NCBI RefSeq assembly: GCF_036013975.1
Contig: NZ_CP107904.1
Span: forward strand, 5,543,001-5,607,000
Length of the DNA stretch: 64,000 nucleotides
DNA from: Kitasatospora sp. NBC_00458
GTDB lineage: Bacteria > Actinomycetota > Actinomycetes > Streptomycetales > Streptomycetaceae
Direction of reading: 5' to 3'
Numbering within the stretch: position 1 is the first letter of the stretch; every line of letters begins with the position of its first letter. A program made the translations under genes and the position numbers. Below the pieces are notes generated by a model. The model did no database searches, had not been told where the DNA came from, and saw only the letters and a program-made list of their open reading frames with translations. Positions 58,321 to 64,000 of the stretch are shown one piece after another.

Positions 58321-59841
58321 GTGCCCTCGCTGAACGAACTCGTCCGCCGCCACACCACCCTGACCGGTGCCGATGTGGAGTGGCTCCACATGCTGGTCTC
58401 GGAGTGGCAGCTGCTCTCCGACCTCTCCTTCGCCGACCTCGTGCTGTGGATCCCCACCTGGGACGGCATCCGGTACGTCTCGGTGGCCCAGATGCGGCCC
58501 AACACCGGGCCCACCTCGTACCAGGACGACATGGTCGGCCACCTCGTCCCGCGCGGCCGCCGCCCGCTGCTGGACGCCGCCTTCGACGAGGGCCGGATCG
58601 TGCGCGAGGGGGACCCGGAGTGGCGCGAGGAGGTGCCGGTCCGGGTCGAGTCCATCCCGGTGCGCCGCGAGGGCAAGGTGCTCGGCGTGATCGCCCGCAA
58701 CACCAACCTGCTGACCGTCCGCACCCCCAGCCGGCTGGAGCTCACCTACCTGCAGAGCGCCTCCGACCTCGCCCAGATGATCGCGGCCGGCACCTTCCCC
58801 TACCCCGGGGTCGAGCAGACCGACATGGACGCCGCGCCGCGGGTCGGCGACGGGCTGATCCGCCTCGACGCGGACGGCATCGTCACCTACGCCAGCCCCA
58901 ACGCGCTCTCCGCCTACCACCGGCTCGGCCTCACCACCGACCTGGTCGGCAGCCACCTGGGCCGTGCCACCGCCGAACTGGTGCCGCCGTCCCGGGCGGC
59001 CGTGCACGAGGCGCTGGTCAAGCTGGCGAGCGGCTGGGCGCCCCGGCAGACCGAGGTGGAGGTCCAGGGCGGGGTGGTGACCCTGCGGGCCATCCCGCTC
59101 AAGCCCAAGGGCACCCTGACCGGCTCGCTGGTGCTCTGCCGGGACGTCACCGAACTGCGCCGCCGCGACCGCGAACTGATGACCAAGGACGCGACCATCC
59201 GGGAGATCCACCACCGGGTGAAGAACAACCTGCAGACCGTCGCCGCGCTGCTGCGCCTGCAGTCCCGCCGGATGGAGTCGGAGGCCGGCCGCGCCGCGCT
59301 GGACGAGGCGGTCCGCCGGGTCGGCTCGATCGCGATCGTGCACGAGACGCTCTCCCAGGCGCTGGACGAGCAGGTGGCCTTCGACGAGATCGCCGACCGG
59401 GTGCTGGCCATGGTGATGGAGCTCTCCCAGGACGGCCGGGTGGCGACCCGCCGCAGCGGCAGCTTCGGCATCCTCTCCGCCGAGGTGGCGACCCCGCTGG
59501 CGATGGTGCTGACCGAGCTGCTGCAGAACGCGCTGGAGCACGCCTTCGGTCCGTCGGCCTCCGGAAACCTGGAGGTCAGCGCGCTGCGCGGGCGGGCGCC
59601 GGCCACCGGCATGGGCTGGTCGGACAGTTGGAACGGCGGGGCGCGCCCGGAGGAGTACCTGCTGATCACCGTGCAGGACGACGGGCGGGGTATGCCGGAG
59701 GGGTTCGACCCGCAGCAGGCGGGCAATCTCGGGCTGCAGATCGTCCGGACCCTGGCCACCGGTGAGCTGGGCGGCACCTTCGACATGGTGGCCGGCCCGA
59801 ACGGCGGTACCAAGGTGGTCCTGGAGATCCCGGTCCGCTGA
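58321..59841 (+). CDS. PAS-containing sensor histidine kinase (HisKA_2/HWE type)
   Basis: 506 aa, soluble. Residues 1-165 are a GAF-like sensor (SDLSFADLVLWIPTWDG, YLQSASDLAQMIAAG), 180-285 a PAS domain (GIVTYASPNALSAYHRLG), then REIHHRVKNNLQTVAALLRLQSR with the phospho-acceptor His of the HisKA_2 class, and HATPase_c (TELLQNALEHAF N-box; DDGRGMPEGF G1-box; GNLGLQIVRTL). No response regulator is adjacent. GTG at 58321, with GGAG 13 nt upstream; candidate DasR sites precede it. Conserved beside wblE in Streptomyces. Confidence 0.9.
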   Translation: MPSLNELVRRHTTLTGADVEWLHMLVSEWQLLSDLSFADLVLWIPTWDGIRYVSVAQMRPNTGPTSYQDDMVGHLVPRGRRPLLDAAFDEGRIVREGDPEWREEVPVRVESIPVRREGKVLGVIARNTNLLTVRTPSRLELTYLQSASDLAQMIAAGTFPYPGVEQTDMDAAPRVGDGLIRLDADGIVTYASPNALSAYHRLGLTTDLVGSHLGRATAELVPPSRAAVHEALVKLASGWAPRQTEVEVQGGVVTLRAIPLKPKGTLTGSLVLCRDVTELRRRDRELMTKDATIREIHHRVKNNLQTVAALLRLQSRRMESEAGRAALDEAVRRVGSIAIVHETLSQALDEQVAFDEIADRVLAMVMELSQDGRVATRRSGSFGILSAEVATPLAMVLTELLQNALEHAFGPSASGNLEVSALRGRAPATGMGWSDSWNGGARPEEYLLITVQDDGRGMPEGFDPQQAGNLGLQIVRTLATGELGGTFDMVAGPNGGTKVVLEIPVR

Positions 59842-60038
59842 GGGGGTCCCGCGAGCGGGCCGGTCCCGTGGGCGGGCGGCCCCCGCGGGGAACCGGAGCG
59901 TCGGGGAACCGGAGCGCAGGCGTGTCCGCGCGCCGGTGCATCGGGTGGTGGGGCGTGAGCGCACCGAGGTGCGAAGGGGCGTGCAGTCGGCGGACGCGCC
60001 GGGGGCACGCTTCCTCACCACTGCCGGAAAACAGAAAC

Positions 60039-60119
60039 GAGGCCCTGTCGACCGGGGGGGGTGGGTCGACAGGGCCTCTCAACCCGTTCCGGCCGTCGGG
60101 GGGAGTCGGCCGGAACGGG
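60039..60119. terminator. Two consecutive terminators between kinase and wblE
   Basis: First hairpin 60039-60053 with 60064-60078 (15 bp perfect, G-rich loop); second 60083-60095 with 60107-60119 (13 bp). They separate convergent genes. The rest of the 500-bp gap (59842-60038 and 60120-60342) holds the AT-richer 3' region of wblE and no gene. Confidence 0.82.
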
Positions 60120-60342
60120 GGCTCTGAGTGGTGCGACACCACACCGGTGCGTTGCACACGGTGAGCGCCACAGCTCCACAATATTGCTCTAAGTGAACAG
60201 TATCAAGTGGCTGGGCGGGTCGGTGTCGCAGGACCTCGTCGAACAAGGTCCTTTGTACGGAAGGCTTCGCCAGGAAGTGCAGGGAAGCCTTTGATCATGT
60301 GTTGATCGGTCTAACTGTCACTGCGGGTACTACGGCGTGTGA

Positions 60343-60594
60343 TCAGGCGGTGCGGGCGCGGTTGCGGGCGGCACGGCGCTTCATCGCGCGGCGCTCGTCC
60401 TCGCTCATACCGCCCCAGACGCCGGCGTCCTGGCCGGTTTCGAGAGCCCACTGGAGGCACTGCTCCATGACCGGACAGCGGCGGCACACGGCCTTGGCTT
60501 CCTCGATCTGCAGCAGAGCGGGACCGGTGTTCCCGATCGGGAAGAACAGCTCCGGGTCCTCTTCGCGGCAGACAGCGCGGTGGCGCCAGTCCAT
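60343..60594 (-). CDS. wblE: WhiB-family iron-sulfur regulator WblE
   Basis: 83 aa. The four [4Fe-4S]-ligating cysteines are C9, C37, C40 and C46 (AVCREED, CRRCPVMEQC), followed by the WhiB turn GVWGG (58-62) and a basic DNA-binding tail (ERRAMKRRAARNRARTA). Size and sequence fit WblE/WhiB1, an essential, NO-sensitive regulator that binds the principal sigma factor. AGGAGGAG lies 11 nt before the ATG; longer in-frame starts are unlikely. The 371-bp upstream gap to the lipid kinase contains the promoter and a GTGAA-CGCT-TTCAC repeat (60659-60672). Confidence 0.94.
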   Translation of the reverse strand: MDWRHRAVCREEDPELFFPIGNTGPALLQIEEAKAVCRRCPVMEQCLQWALETGQDAGVWGGMSEDERRAMKRRAARNRARTA

Positions 60595-60919
60595 GGTCGT
60601 CCAACTCCTCCTGCCGCCGGGGGTTGCCCGATCGGCGTCATCGATGGTGTTTGTGAATGTGAACGCTTTCACGAATCCCGCAACAGCAAAAGAGACCAAA
60701 GGCCCATCGGGCCCGGGTGGTCTGTGCTGGGGAGGGATTCGGCGGTTCGAGGGACGCTCCGCGGTCGGCATCCAACAGGTTCTGCGGTTGCCGTCGCTGC
60801 GATGTGTCCCGATCGCCATGTAGAGGTTCGCAAACCTCGGGCTCGGATACAACCCCCTTCAGGAAGGAATTTTTGATTCTTCGGTGTCGCCTAGCTCACA
60901 GCCAGTACTTCTATGGAGT

Positions 60920-60962
60920 GAAGGGGGCTTGTGCGTTCGAGAAGAAGGGCGAAGCCCCCTTC
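60920..60962 (-). terminator. Terminator of the lipid-kinase gene
   Basis: 11-bp stem (60920-60930 with 60952-60962) with a 21-nt loop, starting 3 nt beyond the lipid kinase stop on the minus strand. Confidence 0.65.
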
Positions 60963-60965
60963 CGG

Positions 60966-61937
60966 TCACACAATCACACGCAGTGCCCGCCGTACGCCTG
61001 TGAAACTGACGCGACTCCTGGATCCAAGGTGGTCCCCGTCGACCTGGAACGGGGCCGGTTCCTCTGAAACCAAGGTGAAGTGCCGGACGTCGTGATAGGA
61101 GACGACGTGCTTCCCGGAGGGGCCGGGCGGCGGGGTGTCCGTGCTCGAAGACCCGTGCGACCGCAGGATCTGACGGACCGTTCGAGCAGTGCCGAACGCC
61201 GTCATCCGGGTGATGCCGAAGACGTCGAGATCCGCGTCGAAGGAGGCGAGGGGTGAGGGGTAGACCGGCCGGCTGCCCAGGAACGTCCACGGCGAGGTGT
61301 TGCTGACTATCGTCAGCGCCAGGCCGGGAACCGGTTCGCGGCCCGCCAGTTCCAGGGTGACGGGGCCCGATCTGCGCTGCTCACGCTGGGTGACGAAGTG
61401 CCGGAGCGCCTGGGTGACGTAGAGCGCGTGCGTGGACTTGCGCCCCGCGCGGCGCTGCTCCTCCACCCGGCCGACCACACCGGCGTCGAAGCCGAGACCG
61501 GCGGTGAAGGTGAACCAGCGGTCGGGCAGGCCCTCGGTCATCGCCTTGCCCAGCCCGATCGGCCGCTCCCGCCGGTGCTCCAGGGCGTCCAGCAGCGCGC
61601 CGGTCGCCTCCACCGGGTCGTTGGGCAGGCCCAGGGCGCGGGCGAACACGTTGGTCGAGCCGCCGGGCACCACGGCCAGCCGGGGGACCTTCTCGCCCGG
61701 GCCGTGCGCGAGCAGCCCGTTGACCACCTCGTTGACGGTGCCGTCGCCGCCCAGCGCCACCACCAGGTCCACCGCGCCGTCGTCCACCGCCTCGCGGGCC
61801 AGGTCGCGCGCGTGACCGCGGTACTCGGTCTGCGCGACCTCCAGTTTGAGGTCGCTGCGCAGGGCGTGGATCAGGACATCCCTGGTGCGGCCACTGGTGG
61901 TGGTCGCTTTCGGATTGACGACCAGGAGAGCGCGCAT
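60966..61937 (-). CDS. Diacylglycerol/sphingosine kinase-family lipid kinase
   Basis: 323 aa. DAGK catalytic domain: LLVVNPKATTTSG, VVALGGDGTVNEVVNGLL (GGDGT nucleotide loop) and AVVPGGSTNVFARALGLP. The C-terminal half is the YegS-like beta-sandwich ending EEPAPFQVDGDHLG. Likely phosphorylates diacylglycerol or a related membrane lipid. ATG at 61937; divergent from the small membrane protein across 50 bp. Confidence 0.9.
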   Translation of the reverse strand: MRALLVVNPKATTTSGRTRDVLIHALRSDLKLEVAQTEYRGHARDLAREAVDDGAVDLVVALGGDGTVNEVVNGLLAHGPGEKVPRLAVVPGGSTNVFARALGLPNDPVEATGALLDALEHRRERPIGLGKAMTEGLPDRWFTFTAGLGFDAGVVGRVEEQRRAGRKSTHALYVTQALRHFVTQREQRRSGPVTLELAGREPVPGLALTIVSNTSPWTFLGSRPVYPSPLASFDADLDVFGITRMTAFGTARTVRQILRSHGSSSTDTPPPGPSGKHVVSYHDVRHFTLVSEEPAPFQVDGDHLGSRSRVSFTGVRRALRVIV

Positions 61938-61987
61938 GTGCTCAGCCTACGGGTCGGTACGGACCGGTCGGCGGCTACCCTGCTGGA

Positions 61988-62416
61988 GTGACCGCAGAAT
62001 CCTCCGCACCCGTACCCGTGCCCGGCGCCGACCGGCCGGCGGCCCTCACCCTGGGCGCAGCCATCACCGCCCTGGAGGGCGCCGCGCTGGCCGTCGTCGG
62101 CGTCTGGGACATGGTCGCCGCGCTGTCCGGCCAGTCGAAGCAGCTCGCCCTGAACGAGTTCGGCGGCCTGGTGATCGTGCTGCTCGGCGTCCTGCCGCTG
62201 CTGGCCGCCCGGGCCCTGCTCAGGGGCCGCCGCTGGGGCCGCAGTCCGGCCGTGCTGACCAACTCGATCTGCCTGCCGGTGGCGTACTACATGTGGCAGA
62301 GCGGCGGCCCGATGGCCGCCGTGGCCGTGGCCGTCGGCGCGCTCGGCCTGGTCGGCATCGGCGCGCTGCTCAGCCCCAAGGCGACGGCGGCCCTCTACGC
62401 TCCGCACGAGGGCTGA
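61988..62416 (+). CDS. Four-helix membrane protein, unknown function
   Basis: 142 aa with four predicted helices (about 25-46, 58-77, 85-105, 108-128); the third reads AVLTNSICLPVAYYMWQ. No domain of known function recognised. GTG at 61988 with CTGGAG upstream. Converges with sigH over a short GC-rich hairpin (62427-62475). Confidence 0.78.
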   Translation: MTAESSAPVPVPGADRPAALTLGAAITALEGAALAVVGVWDMVAALSGQSKQLALNEFGGLVIVLLGVLPLLAARALLRGRRWGRSPAVLTNSICLPVAYYMWQSGGPMAAVAVAVGALGLVGIGALLSPKATAALYAPHEG

Positions 62417-62485
62417 GCACAGGGGGCCGCCGGTCCGCGGCCGTCCCCTCGGGGGCGGCCGCTCGGGTCTTCATCCGCTCGGGTC

Positions 62486-63520
62486 CTACTCCTCGACCAG
62501 CAGCTTCTCCCGCAGCTGGGCGAGGGTCCGGGCGAGCAGCCGTGAGACGTGCATCTGCGAGATGCCCACCTCGGCGGCGATCTGCGACTGCGTCATGTTC
62601 CGGAAGAACCGCAGCACCAGGATCTTCTGCTCGCGGGGCGGCAGTTGGGCCAGCAGCGGCTTGAGCGACTCGCGGTACTCGACGCCCTCCAGCGCCTCGT
62701 CGGTGGCGCCCAGGGTGTCCGCGACGGCCGGCGACTCGTCGTCGCTGTCCGGCACGTCCAGCGAGAGCGTGGAGTACGCGTTGGCGGACTCCAGGCCCTC
62801 CAGCACGTCCTCCTCGGAGATCCCCAGGTGCTCGGCCAGCTCGTGCACCGTGGGGGAGCGGCCGTGCCGCTGGGAGAGCTCGCTGGTCGCCGTGGTCAGC
62901 GAGAGCCGCAGTTCCTGGAGCCGGCGCGGTACCCGGACCGCCCAGCCCTTGTCGCGGAAGTGCCGCTTGATCTCGCCGACGATGGTCGGTGTCGCGTAGG
63001 TGGAGAACTCGACCCCGCGCTCGTGGTCGAAGCGGTCCACCGACTTGATCAGGCCGATGGTGGCGACCTGGGTCAGATCGTCCAGGGGCTCGCCCCGGTT
63101 GCGGAACCGCCGGGCGAGGTGCTCGACCAGCGGGATGTGCATGCGCACCAGCTGGTTGCGCAGCTCGACGCGCTCCGGGGAGCCGTCGGGCAGCACGGAC
63201 AGCCGGACGAACAGGGCCCGGGCCGCCTCGCGGTCGGGTGCGCCGCTGCGGTGCGGGGCCTGGGTGGGCACCGCGGCGCGCAGCGCCTCGGCAGCCTGCT
63301 CGGCCGTGTCGGCCGCCTCGGCCGCCTCGTCCGGGAGGTCCGCGGTGGGCGGCTCGGGCGTGGGCGACGGATCGGGCGTCGGCTCGGTCGGCTGGCTCAT
63401 CCGCTGGGCGTCCTTCGGGTGCGCTTCGTCGTTGGCGGCGAGGCCGGGCACGCTCGCCTGGGTCGGTACGGCAGGGCCCGCCGTCGCGAGGCCGGTACGG
63501 TCCAGATCACTCACGGCCAT
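62486..63520 (-). CDS. sigH: SigB/SigF-family stress sigma factor (SigH)
   Basis: 344 aa. Region 2 (LVRMHIPLVEHLARRFRNRGEPLDDLTQVATIGLIKSVDRFD), region 3 and region 4 (LPPREQKILVLRFFRNMTQSQIAAEVGISQMHVSRLLARTL) are intact. The N-terminal 90 residues are an acidic Pro/Glu/Thr-rich extension, with an internal ATG at codon 41 (MSQPTEPTP) that could give a shorter form; in S. coelicolor sigma-H also exists as several N-terminal variants. Downstream of its presumed anti-sigma factor in one operon. Confidence 0.9.
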   Translation of the reverse strand: MAVSDLDRTGLATAGPAVPTQASVPGLAANDEAHPKDAQRMSQPTEPTPDPSPTPEPPTADLPDEAAEAADTAEQAAEALRAAVPTQAPHRSGAPDREAARALFVRLSVLPDGSPERVELRNQLVRMHIPLVEHLARRFRNRGEPLDDLTQVATIGLIKSVDRFDHERGVEFSTYATPTIVGEIKRHFRDKGWAVRVPRRLQELRLSLTTATSELSQRHGRSPTVHELAEHLGISEEDVLEGLESANAYSTLSLDVPDSDDESPAVADTLGATDEALEGVEYRESLKPLLAQLPPREQKILVLRFFRNMTQSQIAAEVGISQMHVSRLLARTLAQLREKLLVEE

Positions 63521-63540
63521 TCCCCCGTTCCGTTCCGGGA

Positions 63541-63600
63541 GAACCGGGGCCGCCGGCCCCGGTTCGTCTCGATGGTCGTACCGCCCGGTGGGGGCGGTAC
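63541..63600 (-). promoter_or_regulatory. Two hairpins in the sigH leader
   Basis: GAACCGGGGCC-GCC-GGCCCCGGTTC (63541-63565, 11 bp perfect) and GTACCGCCC-GGTGG-GGGCGGTAC (63578-63600, 9 bp perfect) lie between the anti-sigma stop and the sigH start. They could attenuate read-through or shape translation of sigH. Confidence 0.6.
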
Positions 63601-63680
63601 CGGGAGCCGTCCGCCGGCCCGGGTGGGGTGCCGGGCGGACGGCCCTTGCTCGGTTGCGGCCACGATCGCTCGCGGCGGCT

Positions 63681-64000
63681 CTAGTGGGCGGCGGGGCCGC
63701 CGCGCTTCTTGTGCAGGCTGATCGACACGGTCTTGTCCTCGGCGACCGAGGACTCCACCTCGCCGGCCAGCGCCGAGAGCACGGTCCAGGCGAAGGTGTC
63801 GCGTTCGGGGGCCCGGCCGTCGGTGGTGGGCGCCGAGACGATCACCTTCAGCGAGTCGCCGACCAGCCGGAACTCGCAGGACAGGACCGATCCGGGAACG
63901 GCCTGCTGGAGCAGGATGGCGCAGGCCTCGTCGACCGCGATGCGCAGGTCCTCGATCTCGTCCAGCGTGAAGTCCAGCCGGGCCGCCAGGCCCGCCGTGG
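63681..64000 (-). CDS. Anti-sigma factor (PrsH/UshX-like, RsbW-type ATPase), C-terminal part
   Basis: Incomplete: the gene runs off the window, leaving 106 codons. Reads GLAARLDFTLDEIEDLRIAVDEAC with the HATPase N-box region (DLRIAVDEACAILL), then beta-strand segments LKVIVSAPTTDGRAP and a C-terminus SISLHKKRGGPAAH. This is the kinase-type anti-sigma fold. Position directly upstream of sigH in the same orientation fits the sigma-H antagonist PrsH/UshX. Confidence 0.85.
   Translation of the reverse strand, partial: TAGLAARLDFTLDEIEDLRIAVDEACAILLQQAVPGSVLSCEFRLVGDSLKVIVSAPTTDGRAPERDTFAWTVLSALAGEVESSVAEDKTVSISLHKKRGGPAAH

Overview
The window is 64 kb of high-GC (about 70 percent or more) actinobacterial chromosome with strong G/C bias at third codon positions, many GTG starts, and gene neighbourhoods typical of Streptomycetaceae: sigR-rsrA, nrdA-nrdB behind a B12 riboswitch, dasR with dasABC, wblE, and a sigH/anti-sigma pair. 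Streptomyces or Kitasatospora is the best fit; I cannot separate the two from sequence alone. It reads as conserved core chromosome. I see no insertion sequence, prophage, integrase or CRISPR array.

Layout. 0-7.3 kb: metallopeptidase, NUDIX/zincin pair, an SDR protein, MoaE, a YlbL-type Lon-like protease and a PPA1309 protein. 7.5-13 kb: a large UPF0182 membrane protein, an initiator tRNA-fMet with a strong terminator, and a Sel1/TPR-repeat protein. 13-19.3 kb: divergent CatR/catalase with a visible operator, hisN, then sugE-rsgA-aroA on the minus strand enclosed by a large inverted repeat. 19.7-28.6 kb: M50 peptidase, HMCES-type DNA-protein crosslink protein, a hydrolase, the sigma-R/RsrA thiol-oxidation switch with its own sigma-R promoter, two overlapping membrane HD-domain genes, a TPR protein and peptide deformylase. 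28.7-35.8 kb: ferritin-like protein, VanZ-like protein, a decayed XRE/DUF397-type regulator and class Ia ribonucleotide reductase. 36-43.6 kb: a membrane protein, then a tight four-gene glycan cluster (BcsA-like GT2 synthase, GH26-like lipoprotein, two GT-C glycosyltransferases). 43.6-48.5 kb: acetyltransferase, GlxA-type regulator, phosphatase, sodium:solute symporter with a DUF3311 partner. 48.8-57.8 kb: the DasR amino-sugar locus, with regulator, solute-binding protein, two permeases, GH3 enzyme, a second solute-binding protein and an SIS-domain sugar-phosphate enzyme. 58-64 kb: sensor kinase, WblE, lipid kinase, a small membrane protein, sigma-H and the C-terminal part of its presumed anti-sigma factor.

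How the genes work together. Several circuits can be read from DNA signals as well as proteins. A sigma-R promoter precedes sigR itself and would yield an N-terminally extended sigma factor. A Fur/PerR-type operator sits between the -35 and -10 of the catalase promoter. DasR boxes sit between -35 and -10 of both solute-binding-protein genes, and two more DasR-box-like sites lie upstream of the sensor kinase. A cobalamin riboswitch precedes nrdA. The less expected elements are the inverted repeat around sugE-rsgA-aroA, the GT2/GH26 glycan cluster, the decayed regulator occupying the nrdS position, and several perfect palindromes with no obvious owner.
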